Counted from the stretch's first letter, positions 22,776 to 33,321 are shown. The stretch: DNA of 34,054 bases from Hyphomicrobiales bacterium (GCA_900472785.1 UCJH01000001.1:1-34054), one strand, 5' to 3'. Numbers and translations: made by a program. Notes: a model not told the origin generated them from the sequence alone.

Positions 22776-22856
22776 GGAAAAGACTGCCCGCAGGTTTCGC
22801 CGCACGGCACAATCGGGTACAGAGAAAACGGTTCGCAACAGGAACGGAAATACAGA

Positions 22857-23561
22857 GTGACGGTCGGCAGCGGTTTGTTCGTGACATTTGAAGGCGGCGA
22901 GGGGGCAGGGAAATCCACCCAGATCCGCCTGCTGGCCGACGCGTTGCGACAGGCAGGCCGACCGGTGCTGACGACACGGGAACCGGGCGGTTCGCCAGGC
23001 GCCGAGGCAACCCGGCACGTGCTTCTCTCCGGCGCCGCGCAGCCCTTCGGGACCCGCATGGAAGCCATCCTGTTTGCCGCCGCCCGCAGCGATCATGTCG
23101 AAGAGGTGATCCGCCCGGCGCTCGCCCAAGGCACGATCGTGCTTTGCGACCGCTTTCTCGATTCGTCGCGCGTCTACCAAGGCGTGACAGGCAATCTGGA
23201 GCCGCCCTTCATCGAAGCGCTGGAGCGCGTCGCCATCAACGGCGTCATGCCCGACTGCACGATCATCTTCGACCTTCCGGCGAGCGTCGGGCTGGAACGT
23301 GTGCGCCGCCGCGCCGCCACCCCGGACGCCCAGACCGGCGAGGAGGTCGAGCTGGATCGATTCGAAAAGGAAGAGCTGGACACCCACGAGAAGCGCCGCG
23401 AAGCGTTCCTCGACATCGCAGCCGCCGATCCGCGCCGTTGCCACGTCATCGACGCGGCCGCGCAGCCCGATGCAATCGCGGCTTCGGTTCTCTCAATCGT
23501 CGAAGCAGCCTTGGAGAGCCACGGCGGCAACGGCCATGGTGGCTCGGAAGCAGCCCAATGA
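22857..23561 (+). CDS. tmk: Thymidylate kinase
   Basis: A 234-residue dTMP kinase that makes dTDP from dTMP and ATP. Start is GTG 22857; no ATG is available, and AGGAACGGAAA upstream serves as a weak ribosome site. The P-loop GGEGAGKST is at 13-21, the TTREPGG segment at about 39-45, and the DRF motif at 98-100 followed by SSRVYQG. The LID region is [21 protein letters not shown], of the length usual in this family. The C-terminus has a His/Gly-rich tail. The stop overlaps the start of holB by 4 nt (ATGA), so translation is coupled, a common arrangement linking nucleotide supply to DNA polymerase subunits. Confidence 0.97.
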   Translation: MTVGSGLFVTFEGGEGAGKSTQIRLLADALRQAGRPVLTTREPGGSPGAEATRHVLLSGAAQPFGTRMEAILFAAARSDHVEEVIRPALAQGTIVLCDRFLDSSRVYQGVTGNLEPPFIEALERVAINGVMPDCTIIFDLPASVGLERVRRRAATPDAQTGEEVELDRFEKEELDTHEKRREAFLDIAAADPRRCHVIDAAAQPDAIAASVLSIVEAALESHGGNGHGGSEAAQ

Positions 23562-24595
23562 GCGCCGAAAAACATGGCGTTCTCGACGGAGCGGTGCCGC
23601 CGGCCGAAAACATGCGGCTTTTCGGCCATGCCGAGGCCGAACAGTTCCTGGCGCAGAACTATCGCTCCGGCAAGGGTCATCATGCGATCCTGATCGAGGG
23701 GCCGGAAGGCATCGGCAAGGCGACGCTGGCGTTTCGCTTCGCCAACCATGTGCTCAGCCATCCGGAGCCGGCGCAAGCGCCGGACATGCTGGCCGATCCC
23801 GATGTCAATGCGATCGTCAGCCGGCAGATCGCCTCCGGCGCGTCGCACAACCTGCTGCACCTGACGCGCCCGACCGATGAAAAGACCGGTCGCGTCAAGA
23901 GCGCAATCACCGTCGACGAAGTCCGGCGCGCAGGGAAATTTTTCTCGCAGACGTCGGGAACCGGCAACTGGCGCATCGTGATCATCGACACCGCCGACGA
24001 CCTGAACCGCAATGCCGCCAATGCGATCCTGAAAATCCTCGAGGAGCCGCCAAAGCGCTCGCTGTTTCTGGTATTGACCCATGCACCGGGAAAACTGCTG
24101 CCCACCATCCGCTCGCGATGCCTGCCGTTGACGCTGCGGCCGCTCGGTCCAGGAGCAATGCGGCAGGCGATGGCCAGTCTTGGCTTCGAGATCGCCGGCG
24201 GGAATGCGGAAAAGGTGTTTGCCGCCGCCAATGGCAGCGTTTCCGAAGCGCTGAAGCTCGTCAACTATGGCGGGCTCGACATCATCGCCGCGTTCAATGC
24301 CGTGTTGGCCGGGCAGGGGCCTGGTGTTCGCAAGGACATGCACAAGCTCGCAGACACCCTGTCCGGCAAGGATAGCGAAACGATCTTCGATTTTTTCTCC
24401 GATCTTGCAGGAAACCACGTCGTTCTGCAGGCACGGCAGGCAGCGCTGTCCGGCGATCTGTCGCGAGCTGATCGTTTCGCCCGGCTCTCCTCCGCCATTT
24501 CCGAAAAGCTGACCCTTGCGGGCGCCTATAATCTCGACCGAAAACAGACCATCCTGTCGCTTCTCGACGACCTGCGCGGCGCGCAGACCGCCTGA
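23558..24595 (+). CDS. holB: DNA polymerase III delta-prime subunit
   Basis: A 345-residue clamp-loader subunit started at the ATG overlapping the tmk stop; the open frame extends further left but lies within tmk. Walker-A-like GPEGIGKA is at 48-55, with Ala in place of the usual Ser/Thr, typical of this subunit, which need not hydrolyse ATP. The segments [15 protein letters not shown] and the arginine finger SRC motif (TIRSRCLPL) follow. It works with DnaX and HolA to load the beta clamp. It is followed by metG after 97 nt. Confidence 0.95.
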   Translation: MSAEKHGVLDGAVPPAENMRLFGHAEAEQFLAQNYRSGKGHHAILIEGPEGIGKATLAFRFANHVLSHPEPAQAPDMLADPDVNAIVSRQIASGASHNLLHLTRPTDEKTGRVKSAITVDEVRRAGKFFSQTSGTGNWRIVIIDTADDLNRNAANAILKILEEPPKRSLFLVLTHAPGKLLPTIRSRCLPLTLRPLGPGAMRQAMASLGFEIAGGNAEKVFAAANGSVSEALKLVNYGGLDIIAAFNAVLAGQGPGVRKDMHKLADTLSGKDSETIFDFFSDLAGNHVVLQARQAALSGDLSRADRFARLSSAISEKLTLAGAYNLDRKQTILSLLDDLRGAQTA

Positions 24596-24604
24596 CCTGG
24601 AAGG

Positions 24605-24632
24605 CCCACGGAAACTTGCTGTTTCCCTTGGG
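24605..24632. other. Stem-loop between holB and metG
   Basis: GGAAAC-TTGCT-GTTTCC is a perfect 6-base stem extended by CCCA and TGGG with a small internal mismatch. No T run follows, so it is more likely an RNA structure in the operon than a terminator. Confidence 0.3.
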
Positions 24633-24692
24633 AGCCAGTTGCGCTAATAGCTCACCAGCCAAGAGATTGAGAACGCAAGGCCAAAGCCGATC

Positions 24693-26243
24693 ATGACAGA
24701 CACGTCCCCCTTCTACATCACCACCGCGATTTCCTACCCGAACGGTCGGCCGCATATCGGCCATGCCTACGAGCTGATCGCGACGGACGCCGTGGCCCGC
24801 TACCAGCGGCTGGACGGGCGTGAGGTGCTGTTTCTGACGGGCACGGACGAGCATGGCCAGAAGATGCAGCAGACGGCGCGCAAGGAAGGCATCACGCCTC
24901 AGGAACTGGCCGACCGGAATTCGAGCGAATTCCAGAAAATGGCGGTTCTGCTCAATGCATCCAACGATGATTTCATCCGGACCACCGAGCCGCGCCACCA
25001 CGAGGCGGTCAAGGATATCTGGGTGCGCATGGGCGAGGCCGGCGACCTCTACAAGGACAGTTATGCCGGCTGGTACTCCGTGCGTGACGAAGCCTATTAC
25101 CAGGAGGGCGAAACCGAGCTGCGCGCCGATGGCGTGCGCTACGGTCCGCAGGGAACGCCGGTCGAATGGGTGGAGGAGGCGAGCTACTTCTTCAAGCTGT
25201 CGGCCTATCAGGACAGGCTCCTCAAGCACTATGAGGACAATCCGGACTTCATTGGCCCGGCCGAGCGCCGCAACGAGGTGATTTCCTTCGTGAAATCGGG
25301 CCTGCGCGATCTCTCCATGTCGCGCACGACCTTCGACTGGGGGATCAAGGTTCCGAACGATCCGTCGCACGTCATGTATGTCTGGGTCGATGCGCTGACC
25401 AACTACATCACCGCGACGGGTTACCTGACCGATCCGGAAGGCCCGCGCGCGAAGTTCTGGCCCGCCAATATCCACATGATCGGCAAGGACATCATCCGCT
25501 TCCACGCGGTCTACTGGCCCGCCTTCCTGATGTCGGCCGGCCTTCCCTTGCCAAAACGCGTTTTCGCCCACGGCTTCCTGCTCAACAAGGGCGAGAAGAT
25601 GTCGAAGTCGCTCGGCAACGTCGTCGATCCGTTCGATCTCGTGTCGCATTTCGGGCTTGATCCGATCCGCTATTTCTTCCTGCGCGAAGTCTCGTTCGGC
25701 CAGGATGGCAGCTATAGCGAGGAGGCGATCGCCACCCGTATCAATTCCGACCTTGCCAACGGCATCGGCAATCTGGCCAGCCGCTCACTGTCGATGATCG
25801 TCAAAAATTGCGACGGCAAGGTTCCGGATTGCGGAGCGTTGACGGACGAGGACAAGGCGATGCTTGCAGCGGCAGACGCGCTTCTTGCCTCGACGCGCGA
25901 CGACATGAATGCGCTGACGATCCACCGGGCATTGACCGCGATCATTGCCGTCGTTTCGGAAGCCGACCGCTATTTTGCCGGCCAGGAGCCCTGGGCACTC
26001 AAGAAGACCGATCCGGCCCGCATGGGAACCGTGCTCTACGTCACCGCCGAAGTCGTGCGCCGCATCGCGATCCTGCTGCAGCCCTTCATGCCGGAATCGG
26101 CGGGCAAGCTGCTCGATCTGGTCGCCGTGCCGGCAACGAAACGGGATTTTGCGCATTTCGGCGAGGCCGGCAAGCTTCAGCCCGGCACGCCGCTCGAAGC
26201 GCCGAAGCCGGTGTTCCCGCGCTACGTCGCGCCGGAAGCATAA
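24693..26243 (+). CDS. metG: Methionyl-tRNA synthetase
   Basis: A 516-residue class I synthetase charging tRNA-Met. HIGH is present exactly at 21-24 (RPHIGHAYE) and KMSKS at 302-306 ([10 protein letters not shown]). It is the short form: there is no zinc knuckle with four Cys in the connective peptide and no C-terminal tRNA-binding (OB-fold) domain, common in alphaproteobacteria. The anticodon-binding helical domain follows (from about 350). The gene is followed after ten bases by tatD. Confidence 0.97.
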   Translation: MTDTSPFYITTAISYPNGRPHIGHAYELIATDAVARYQRLDGREVLFLTGTDEHGQKMQQTARKEGITPQELADRNSSEFQKMAVLLNASNDDFIRTTEPRHHEAVKDIWVRMGEAGDLYKDSYAGWYSVRDEAYYQEGETELRADGVRYGPQGTPVEWVEEASYFFKLSAYQDRLLKHYEDNPDFIGPAERRNEVISFVKSGLRDLSMSRTTFDWGIKVPNDPSHVMYVWVDALTNYITATGYLTDPEGPRAKFWPANIHMIGKDIIRFHAVYWPAFLMSAGLPLPKRVFAHGFLLNKGEKMSKSLGNVVDPFDLVSHFGLDPIRYFFLREVSFGQDGSYSEEAIATRINSDLANGIGNLASRSLSMIVKNCDGKVPDCGALTDEDKAMLAAADALLASTRDDMNALTIHRALTAIIAVVSEADRYFAGQEPWALKKTDPARMGTVLYVTAEVVRRIAILLQPFMPESAGKLLDLVAVPATKRDFAHFGEAGKLQPGTPLEAPKPVFPRYVAPEA

Positions 26244-26253
26244 GGGCAGACGG

Positions 26254-27033
26254 ATGCTGATCGATACCCATTGCCATCTGGACTTTCCGGATTTCGAGGC
26301 CGAGCGCGACGTGATCGTTGCGCGCGCAATGGCGGCCGGCGTCGGGCAGATGATCACGATTTCGACCCGGGTAAAGAAGTTCGACAAGATCCTTCGCATT
26401 GCCGAAACCTATGACAATGTTTTCTGTTCCGTCGGCACGCATCCGCACAATGCCGACGAGGAACTGGACGTCGACGTCGACGATCTGGTCCGGCTGTCGG
26501 CCCATCCGAAGGTCGTGGCGATCGGCGAGGCGGGTCTCGACTATTTCTACGACAATGCGCCGCGTGAAGCCCAGATGATCGGGTTGCGCCGTCATATCGA
26601 AGCAGCGCGCGAAACCGGCTTGCCGCTGGTGATCCACAGCCGCTCGGCCGACGACGACATGGCGGCGGTGCTGACAGAGGAAACAGGGAAGGGGGCCTTC
26701 CCTTTCCTTCTCCACTGCTTTTCCTCCGGCCCCGACCTTGCCCGCATCGGCGTGGAGCTCGGAGGCTATATCTCGTTTTCCGGCATTCTGACGTTTCCGA
26801 AATCGGAAGAGCTGCGCGAGATCGCCAAAACCGTGCCGCACGCCCGGATGATCGTCGAAACCGACGCGCCTTATCTTGCGCCAAAGCCGTTCCGCGGCAA
26901 GCGCAACGAGCCGGCCTATGTGGCGCATACGGCCCAGGTTCTGGCCGAGACGATCGGCGTCACGACCGAGGAAATTGCCGCGATCACCACCGAGAATGCC
27001 TTCCGCATCTTCTCCAGAATGCCGAGGCTCTGA
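26254..27033 (+). CDS. tatD: TatD family metal-dependent hydrolase
   Basis: A 259-residue TIM-barrel hydrolase started at ATG 26254, ten bases after metG. Metal ligands are visible: His6 and His8 in DTHCHLD, Glu in GEAGLDY, His in VIHSR, His in LLHCFSS and Asp in ETDAPYLAPK. TatD enzymes have 3'-exonuclease and related DNase activity in DNA repair, although the in vivo substrate is debated. The MBL-fold gene starts 2 nt after its stop, so the three genes metG, tatD and the MBL hydrolase form one transcript, an arrangement common in alphaproteobacteria. Confidence 0.93.
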   Translation: MLIDTHCHLDFPDFEAERDVIVARAMAAGVGQMITISTRVKKFDKILRIAETYDNVFCSVGTHPHNADEELDVDVDDLVRLSAHPKVVAIGEAGLDYFYDNAPREAQMIGLRRHIEAARETGLPLVIHSRSADDDMAAVLTEETGKGAFPFLLHCFSSGPDLARIGVELGGYISFSGILTFPKSEELREIAKTVPHARMIVETDAPYLAPKPFRGKRNEPAYVAHTAQVLAETIGVTTEEIAAITTENAFRIFSRMPRL

Positions 27034-27035
27034 GC

Positions 27036-27851
27036 TTGGCGACAAAGCGCGTCTTCACGATCTTGGGCTGCGGATCATCTCCGGGCGTGCCGCGCATCAC
27101 CGGCGACTGGGGCGCGTGCGATCCGCTCAATCCAAAGAACCGTCGGACCCGCGCCGCATTCATGGTCGAGCAGATTGCCGAGGATGGCGGCAAGACCACC
27201 GTGGTTTTCGATACCGGCCCGGATTTTCGCGAGCAGATGATCGCGGCCGGGGTCGAGCACATCGATGCGGTGCTCTATACGCATTCGCATGCCGACCATG
27301 TGCACGGGATCGACGATCTCCGGGGATTCGTGCTGCACAACAAGAGGCGGACGCCGATCTGGGCTGACGCCGAAACCATGGAGCGGATCAAAGAGGGTTT
27401 TCGCTACTGCCTCGAACAGGCACCCGGCAGCAGCTATCCGCCGATCGTCAAAGCCAATATCATTGATTCCGAGCTTTCACCGATAGCCGTGACAGGCGCC
27501 GGCGGCACCATCCCGATCCAGCCGCTGCTGCAGGTCCATGGCAGCATCCATTCCTTGGGGTTTCGCATCGGAAACGTTGCGTACTGCAGCGATGTCAGCG
27601 ACTTTCCCGAAGAGACCGTTACGAAGCTTGGCGGGCTGGACGTGCTGGTCATCGATACGCTGCAGTACAAATTCCATCCAAGTCATCTCTCGCTCGAACA
27701 ATCGCTTGGGTGGATCGAACGTTTCGGGGCGAAGGAGGCTGTGCTGACGCATATGCATGTGCCGCTGGACTATGACACGGTGCTTCGCGATACGCCTGAC
27801 CATGTGCAGCCGGCCTATGACGGTATGCGCATCGAAATCGAACTGCCGTGA
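27036..27851 (+). CDS. MBL-fold metallohydrolase, PhnP-like
   Basis: A 271-residue protein started at TTG 27036, two bases after the tatD stop; no ATG is available. The N-terminus has LGCGSSPGVPRITGDWGAC and the metal motif HSHADHVHGIDD, with later LTHMHVPLDY, a layout shared with PhnP, the 5-phosphoribosyl 1,2-cyclic phosphate phosphodiesterase, and with tRNase-Z-like enzymes. It is not next to phn genes, so the true substrate is unknown. Many alphaproteobacteria have it in this exact position. It ends 10 nt from the end of purC, tail to tail. Confidence 0.88.
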   Translation: MATKRVFTILGCGSSPGVPRITGDWGACDPLNPKNRRTRAAFMVEQIAEDGGKTTVVFDTGPDFREQMIAAGVEHIDAVLYTHSHADHVHGIDDLRGFVLHNKRRTPIWADAETMERIKEGFRYCLEQAPGSSYPPIVKANIIDSELSPIAVTGAGGTIPIQPLLQVHGSIHSLGFRIGNVAYCSDVSDFPEETVTKLGGLDVLVIDTLQYKFHPSHLSLEQSLGWIERFGAKEAVLTHMHVPLDYDTVLRDTPDHVQPAYDGMRIEIELP

Positions 27852-27861
27852 AGCCGCAACC

Positions 27862-28815
27862 TCAGCTGAAATAGGGTTTCAGGTTGCCGCGGATGCGATC
27901 GAGGACCGTGGTACCCGAAAGATCCGGCTCGAAGCGCTTTCCGGTGATCGTCTCATAGGCCTCGATGTAGACCTTGGAAGTCTGCTCGATAAGCTCGGCC
28001 GGAATGTCCGGGATCGGGTCCTTGTAGGGATCGCAGCGCTCGGTGACCCAGGCCCGCACGAAATCCTTGTCGAAGCTCCTCGGACGCGTGCCGGCAGAGA
28101 AACTCTGCCCGTAGCTTTCAGCGATCCAGTAGCGGCTCGAATCCGGCGTGTGAATCTCGTCGGCGAGCACGATGCGACCGTCCTTGTCCGTGCCGAATTC
28201 GTATTTGGTATCGACCAGAATGAGGCCGCGCTCGGCGGCACGTTCCTGACCGCGCTTGAACAGCGCCAGCGCATAGGCCGAAACCGTATCCCATTGCTCC
28301 TGGGTGAGCAGCTTCTGCGACAGGATTTCGTCCGCCGAAAGCGGCTCGTCATGGCCGCCGTCGAAGGCCTTGCTGGTCGGCGTGATGATCGCCTGCGGAA
28401 GCTTTTCATTGTCCTTCATACCATCGACCAAAACGATGCCGTACATCGCGCGTTCGCCGTTCCGATACTTGGTCAGGATCGACGTGCTGGTGGTGCCGGC
28501 CAGATAGCCGCGAACGACGATCTCGACCGGCAGGATATCGAGCCGCGTGCCGATGACGACATTCGGATCCGGATAGTCGATGACATGATTGGGGCAGATG
28601 TCGGCGGTCTGTTCGAACCAGTACCGCGCCGTCTGCGTCAGGACCTGGCCTTTGAAAGGAATGGACGTCAGGATGATGTCGAAGGCGCTCAGCCGATCGG
28701 TCGCAATGATGATCCGGCGCCCATCCGGCAGATCGTAATTTTCGCGAACCTTGCCATTGTAGCGTCCCGGCAGTTCAGGAATGAAAGAATCTGAAAGAAT
28801 GCGCAATTCGCTCAT
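27862..28815 (-). CDS. purC: SAICAR synthetase, long form
   Basis: A 317-residue phosphoribosylaminoimidazole-succinocarboxamide synthase, which joins CAIR and aspartate using ATP in purine synthesis. Recognisable segments are [38 protein letters not shown] and [13 protein letters not shown]. It is longer than the 240-260-residue form found with purS/purQ in rhizobia; from memory, rhizobia often carry both, so this may be a paralogue. Start ATG 28815 has no strong ribosome site. It stands alone, with an upstream gap of 279 bases facing the FAD oxidoreductase gene. Confidence 0.95.
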   Translation of the reverse strand: MSELRILSDSFIPELPGRYNGKVRENYDLPDGRRIIIATDRLSAFDIILTSIPFKGQVLTQTARYWFEQTADICPNHVIDYPDPNVVIGTRLDILPVEIVVRGYLAGTTSTSILTKYRNGERAMYGIVLVDGMKDNEKLPQAIITPTSKAFDGGHDEPLSADEILSQKLLTQEQWDTVSAYALALFKRGQERAAERGLILVDTKYEFGTDKDGRIVLADEIHTPDSSRYWIAESYGQSFSAGTRPRSFDKDFVRAWVTERCDPYKDPIPDIPAELIEQTSKVYIEAYETITGKRFEPDLSGTTVLDRIRGNLKPYFS

Positions 28816-29094
28816 TGAGGTAAGGTTCTTTCTCTGGCAGTTCAGCGTCGTATCGCTTATGCCTCTGAGGCCGACAAGGTCAAGCCGGGGAACCGATAAA
28901 CCGGCGGGTTGTCTGAAAATCGCATATGTTTTAGTTCCATAATCTATCTTATGTGATCTTTATTTACGGTCGGGTACATTCTATTTATGAAGACACGCTG
29001 CTTTTGCCACTTCTCCGGCTTACCGCGCAAATTTCCTTTGCCCTGCATTGATCGTCATGCACACTGCCCATCGACGATCATCCGGAATGTCTTC

Positions 29095-30384
29095 ATGCAG
29101 ACTGCCCAATCTTTGCCGCGCAGCCTTTACGCCGACACCTCTGTTGCGGCACCAGTCACGCCTCTCTTCGACATGGATGCGCGGACATCGGTCGCGATCG
29201 TTGGCGCCGGTTTTGCAGGGCTGTCGGCGGCGCTGCATCTGGCGGAAATGGGTGTCGATGTTACCGTGCTCGAAGCCAACGAACCCGGCTGGGGTGCGTC
29301 GGGACGCAATGGCGGCCAGGTCAATCCGGGGCTGAAATTCAATCCCGACCAGTTGCTTGCGATGTTCGGCGACGATCTCGGCCGGCGGATGATCGCGCGC
29401 GCCTATGGCGGGCCGGATTTTACCTTCGACCTGATCCGGCGCCTGGGTATCGATTGCGACGCTCGCCAGACCGGAACGCTCCGGGCCGCCACCCATGCAC
29501 AGACCGTAGATGCCGTTCGAGAAACTGCACGCCAGTGTGCGTCGCACGGCATGCCGACTGTCCTGCTCGATGCGGCGGGCATTCAGGCCGCTACCGGCAC
29601 ATCGCATTATTCCGGCGCTCTCTTCGATCCACGCGGCGGCGATCTCCATCCCCTGAACTACGCGCGCGGACTTGCTGTCGCGGCTCTGGCGGCGGGCGTG
29701 AAAATTCACAGTGGAAGCCGCGTGCTGTCGATATCCCGCAAAGACGGTGGATGGGCGCTCCGAACAGCGAAAGCCAGTTTGACTGCCAACAAGCTGCTGA
29801 TAACGGTCAATGCCTATGCCGACGGTGTGTGGCCCGGACTGAAGCAATCGCTGGTGCCGGTCTACAGTTCGATCGTCGCCAGCGAGCCCCTGCCCGATGA
29901 TCTTGCAGCGAGGATCCTGCCGCACCGTTCCGTTTTGTATGAAAGCAGCCATATTACCGTTTACTACCGGCTGGACGGCCAGAACCGCCTACTGATGGGC
30001 GGGCGCGGGCCGCAGCGCCGGCTGGACGGAGACAGGAATGCGCTATCCTATCTCATCCGCCACGCCGAGCGCCTTTGGCCCGACATGAAGCATGTCCGCT
30101 GGAGCCATGCCTGGAACGGACAACTTGCCATCACGCCAGACCACCTGCCCCATGTTCATGAACCATCCCCGGACGCGCTGATCTATCTTGGCTGCAATGG
30201 CCGCGGGGTGGCGCTTGCCACGACTATGGGGCAACAACTGGCGAACCGGATCCTAAAGGGAGCGGATGCGCAACTGGATTTGCCCGTTAGCGCCATCAAG
30301 CCGCTGCGCTTCCATGCCCTCTGGCCTATCGGCGTCCATACCGCCATGCTTTGGGGCCGGCTGCGCGACGCGGTCGGATTTTGA
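29095..30384 (+). CDS. FAD-dependent oxidoreductase (DAO family)
   Basis: A 429-residue protein started at ATG 29095 (GGAATG eight bases before); the frame is open to 28987 but the extra part is Cys/His-rich and unlike a leader. The FAD-binding motif VAIVGAGFAGLSAALHLAEMG starts at about residue 32, with an acidic residue closing the strand (VTVLEA), and the ASGRNGGQVNPG segment is typical of the D-amino acid oxidase group, especially gamma-glutamylputrescine oxidases and sarcosine oxidases. The C-terminal 'LIYLGCNGRGVALATTMGQQLA' binds FAD as in that family. It oxidises a C-N bond and makes peroxide; the substrate cannot be told. No polyamine gene neighbours it. Confidence 0.9.
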   Translation: MQTAQSLPRSLYADTSVAAPVTPLFDMDARTSVAIVGAGFAGLSAALHLAEMGVDVTVLEANEPGWGASGRNGGQVNPGLKFNPDQLLAMFGDDLGRRMIARAYGGPDFTFDLIRRLGIDCDARQTGTLRAATHAQTVDAVRETARQCASHGMPTVLLDAAGIQAATGTSHYSGALFDPRGGDLHPLNYARGLAVAALAAGVKIHSGSRVLSISRKDGGWALRTAKASLTANKLLITVNAYADGVWPGLKQSLVPVYSSIVASEPLPDDLAARILPHRSVLYESSHITVYYRLDGQNRLLMGGRGPQRRLDGDRNALSYLIRHAERLWPDMKHVRWSHAWNGQLAITPDHLPHVHEPSPDALIYLGCNGRGVALATTMGQQLANRILKGADAQLDLPVSAIKPLRFHALWPIGVHTAMLWGRLRDAVGF

Positions 30385-30427
30385 TCCATTTCCGTTTGTC
30401 GCCCGTATATGAGACAGTCACAAAAGA

Positions 30428-30449
30428 TGACGTCTGTAGGATTACGTCA
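30428..30449. promoter_or_regulatory. Inverted repeat TGACGT-N10-ACGTCA
   Basis: Perfect 6-base arms separated by ten bases, 43 bases past the FAD oxidoreductase stop and about 140 bases before the DUF4864 gene. It looks like a protein-binding site rather than a terminator, as no T run follows. Target unknown. Confidence 0.3.
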
Positions 30450-30585
30450 AGATCGTCCGTCAGCATTCTGTTTTTGCTCATGGAAATAGTGAAATGCCAT
30501 GACAGTCCACGCACTTGCCGGATGCCCGCCCTTCCCAAGGGAAAGTGTCCCGCTATCCTTTCTATGACCTAAAGGAGAGCTTGCC

Positions 30586-31005
30586 ATGAACCGTGCAGTC
30601 CTAATCTCCGCTTTTGCCTTTTTCCTGACGAGCGCCGGCCTTTCCGTCGCGGCGGAACCCGTCGATACCGCGCAGACGACAATCCAGGACCAGATCGCAG
30701 CCTTCCTCAACGACGATGCGGCAACGGCCTATTCCTTCGCCTCGCCGCAGATCAAGGGCAAGTTTCCCGATCAGAGCATCTTCTTCGAGATGGTCAAGCG
30801 CGGCTACACGCCGGTCTATCGGCCCGGCAACTTCGCCTTCGGCCGCAGCAAGATTGACGGCGATACCGTCGTTCAGGAAGTGCTGATTTCCGGCCCGGAC
30901 GGCAAGGACTGGACGGCGCTCTACTATGTCGTCAAGCAGCCCGACGGTTCCTACAAGATCAATGGCGTGCAGATGCTGCAGCACGCGCCCGGCCCCGAAA
31001 TCTGA
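30586..31005 (+). CDS. DUF4864 exported protein
   Basis: A 139-residue protein with AAGGAGA seven bases before the ATG. A signal peptide covers about 1-23 (MNRAVLISAFAFFLTSAGLSVAA). The mature protein, about 116 residues, has the NTF2-like alpha-beta layout of DUF4864: 'IQDQIAAFLNDDAATAYSFASP', FPDQSIFFEMVKRGY, and a C-terminal strand pair ending YKINGVQML. Members are small periplasmic proteins of unknown function, common in Rhizobiaceae. It sits alone, convergent to tgt with 22 bases between. Confidence 0.85.
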   Translation: MNRAVLISAFAFFLTSAGLSVAAEPVDTAQTTIQDQIAAFLNDDAATAYSFASPQIKGKFPDQSIFFEMVKRGYTPVYRPGNFAFGRSKIDGDTVVQEVLISGPDGKDWTALYYVVKQPDGSYKINGVQMLQHAPGPEI

Positions 31006-31027
31006 CCGACAATGTGCGAAGAGCGTT

Positions 31028-32158
31028 TCAGGCAGGCTGCAGGTCGCCCCGCGCCCATTCTTCCTGCGTTTCGTCCATGAAGGCCTGGAAACGGCCGTGT
31101 TCGATTGCGTCGCGAATGCCCTTCATCAGGTCCTGATAGTAGGCCAGATTGTTCCAGGTGAGCAGCATGCCGCCCAGCGATTCATCGGCGCGGATCAGGT
31201 GATGAAGATAGGCGCGCGAATAATCCCTTGACGCCGGGCAGGACGACTGCTCGTCGAGCGGACGCTTGTCTTCGGCGTGGCGGGCGTTGCGCAGGTTGAC
31301 CCGGCCGCGGCGGGTGAAGGCGAGGCCATGGCGACCGGCCCGTGTCGGCATGACGCAATCGAACATGTCGATGCCACGGGCTACGGACTTCAGGATGTCG
31401 TCCGGCGTGCCGACGCCCATCAGGTAGCGCGGCTTGTTGGCCGGCAAAGCTGGAAGCGTGATATCGAGCATCTCCAGCATGACATCCTGCGGCTCGCCGA
31501 CGGCCAGCCCGCCCACCGCGTAGCCTTTGAGGTCGAGAGACGCGAGCGCCTCGGCGGAGCGAACGCGCAGCGCCGGCACGTCGCCGCCCTGGACGATGCC
31601 AAACATCGCCTTGCCCGGCTGGTCGCCGAAGGCAGTCTTGCAGCGCTCGGCCCAGCGCAACGACATTTCCATGGCGCGCTCGATATCGAGAGGCGTCGCG
31701 GGAAGCCGCACGCATTCGTCGAGCTGCATCTGGATATCGCTGTCGAGCAGGCCCTGGATTTCGATCGAGCGTTCTGGCGACATATAGTGCGACGAGCCGT
31801 CGATATGCGACTTGAACATTACCCCCTGCTCGTCGAGCTTGCGCAGACCGGCCAGCGACATGACTTGAAAGCCGCCGCTATCGGTGAGAATCGGATGCGG
31901 CCAGCGGATCAGTTCGTGCAACCCGCCGAGGCGGGCGACGCGTTCCGGACCCGGCCGCAGCATCAAGTGATAGGTGTTGCCGAGGATGATATCGGCGCCG
32001 AGCTCACGAACCTGATCGAGATACATGGCCTTGACCGTGCCGACCGTGCCGACCGGCATAAAAGCCGGAGTGCGGATTTCGCCCCGCGGCATCGACACGG
32101 TGCCACGGCGCGCCTTGCCGTCGGTCGCTATAAGATTGAACTGAAATGTCTCGGTCAT
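31028..32158 (-). CDS. tgt: Queuine tRNA-ribosyltransferase with degraded zinc site
   Basis: A 376-residue TIM-barrel enzyme that swaps guanine 34 for preQ1 in tRNAs with GUN anticodons. Catalytic Asp93 ([10 protein letters not shown]) and nucleophile Asp264 ([15 protein letters not shown]) are present, as is the GGLAVGE loop. The bacterial zinc site, normally C-x-C-x2-C with a His about 26 residues later (LLT.HN..YYQ), reads Ser305-x-Cys307-x2-Ser310 and Asn336 ([11 protein letters not shown]), so three of four ligands are gone. Zinc is structural there. The start overlaps the stop of queA by 4 nt (ATGA); the two enzymes act in successive steps of queuosine synthesis. Confidence 0.96.
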   Translation of the reverse strand: MTETFQFNLIATDGKARRGTVSMPRGEIRTPAFMPVGTVGTVKAMYLDQVRELGADIILGNTYHLMLRPGPERVARLGGLHELIRWPHPILTDSGGFQVMSLAGLRKLDEQGVMFKSHIDGSSHYMSPERSIEIQGLLDSDIQMQLDECVRLPATPLDIERAMEMSLRWAERCKTAFGDQPGKAMFGIVQGGDVPALRVRSAEALASLDLKGYAVGGLAVGEPQDVMLEMLDITLPALPANKPRYLMGVGTPDDILKSVARGIDMFDCVMPTRAGRHGLAFTRRGRVNLRNARHAEDKRPLDEQSSCPASRDYSRAYLHHLIRADESLGGMLLTWNNLAYYQDLMKGIRDAIEHGRFQAFMDETQEEWARGDLQPA

Positions 32159-33246
32159 CGTTTTTCCCGGAAAAGCAGGCTGGAATCGCCGTAGGAATAG
32201 AAGCGGTAGCCCGTCTCGATGGCATGCATATAGGCTGCCCGCATGGTTTCAAGCCCGCTAAAGGCGGAGACCAGCATGAACAGCGTCGATTTCGGCAGGT
32301 GGAAATTGGTCATCAGCATGTCGACGGCACGGAAGCGGTAGCCAGGTGTGATGAAGATACCGGTCGGTCCGGACCAGGGGTCTATGGTGCCGTCCTCGCG
32401 CGCCGCGCTCTCGATCAGCCGCAACGAGGTGGTGCCGATGCAGACAATGCGCCCACCCCTCGCCTTGACGGCATTGAGCGCCTCAGCCGTCGAGGGGCTC
32501 ACATGGCCGATTTCCTCGTGCATCACGTGATCCCGCGTATCCTGGGCCTTCATCGGCAGGAAGGTGCCGGCGCCGACATGCAGCGTCACGAAATGGCGTT
32601 CGACGCCGATCTCGTCCAGCGCGGCGAAAAGCCGGTCGGTAAAATGCAGGCCGGCCGTAGGAGCCGCGACAGCGCCGGATTCTCGTGCGTAAACCGTCTG
32701 GTAATCCGTGCGGTCCTTTTCGTCCTCCGGTCGCTTCGAGGCGATGTAGGGCGGCAGCGGAATATGGCCGACGGCCAAAATGGCCTCGTCCAGCGCGGGG
32801 CCGGACAGGTCGAAACGCAGGGTCACCTCGCCCGCATCACCCTTTTCCTCGACGGTCGCATCCAGGGTGCCAAGCATGCAGCTGTTCTGCCCATGCCCAA
32901 AGGAGATCCGGTCATCGGCTTTCAGCCGCTTGGCGGGACGTGCAAAGGCCTTCCAGCGATCTGGCGCGGTGCGCATATGCAGCGTGAATGAGACTTGCGA
33001 AACGGCATCATTTTCGCGCCGGCGAAGGCCCTCGAGTTGGGCGGGAATGACTTTGGTGTCGTTGAAGACGAGCGCATCGCCGGCACGCAGAAAGCTTGGA
33101 AGATCGAGCACACCGTGGTCGGCGAGAACCTCGGCCGCCCCCTCGCCCGGATGCACGACGAGCAGCCTTGCACTGTCGCGCGGGCTTGCCGGCCGCAGAG
33201 CGATATTGTCGTCCGGGAGTTCGAAATCAAAAAGTTCGACGCGCAT
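32155..33246 (-). CDS. queA: S-adenosylmethionine:tRNA ribosyltransferase-isomerase
   Basis: A 363-residue QueA, which adds an epoxycyclopentanediol from S-adenosylmethionine to preQ1 in tRNA. Start ATG 33246 begins [19 protein letters not shown], the usual N-terminus; the open frame 30 residues upstream is basic and lacks support. Family segments include [33 protein letters not shown] and [17 protein letters not shown]. It is followed without a gap by tgt and preceded by a cyclophilin gene with a hairpin between. Confidence 0.96.
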   Translation of the reverse strand: MRVELFDFELPDDNIALRPASPRDSARLLVVHPGEGAAEVLADHGVLDLPSFLRAGDALVFNDTKVIPAQLEGLRRRENDAVSQVSFTLHMRTAPDRWKAFARPAKRLKADDRISFGHGQNSCMLGTLDATVEEKGDAGEVTLRFDLSGPALDEAILAVGHIPLPPYIASKRPEDEKDRTDYQTVYARESGAVAAPTAGLHFTDRLFAALDEIGVERHFVTLHVGAGTFLPMKAQDTRDHVMHEEIGHVSPSTAEALNAVKARGGRIVCIGTTSLRLIESAAREDGTIDPWSGPTGIFITPGYRFRAVDMLMTNFHLPKSTLFMLVSAFSGLETMRAAYMHAIETGYRFYSYGDSSLLFREKR

Positions 33247-33280
33247 CGACAGTCTTTTAAATGGTCTTCTTAGAAACGGG

Positions 33281-33321
33281 AAACCCGCCCCGGCGCTTTT
33301 TCGGCGATCCGGGACGGGTTT
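33281..33321 (-). terminator. Strong hairpin between the cyclophilin gene and queA
   Basis: Arms at 33281-33293 and 33309-33321 pair over 13 bases with one G-U pair. On the minus strand the stem starts 15 bases after the cyclophilin stop and ends in GGGTTT, then TCCCGTTTC. It is probably a terminator or attenuator separating the cyclophilin genes from queA-tgt. The T run is short. Confidence 0.5.

Noticed and set aside
21534-23444. A 636-codon open frame antisense to the carboxypeptidase and tmk genes
   Set aside because: Composition is Arg/His-rich without motifs, and both sense genes are clear. High GC often keeps the opposite frame open.
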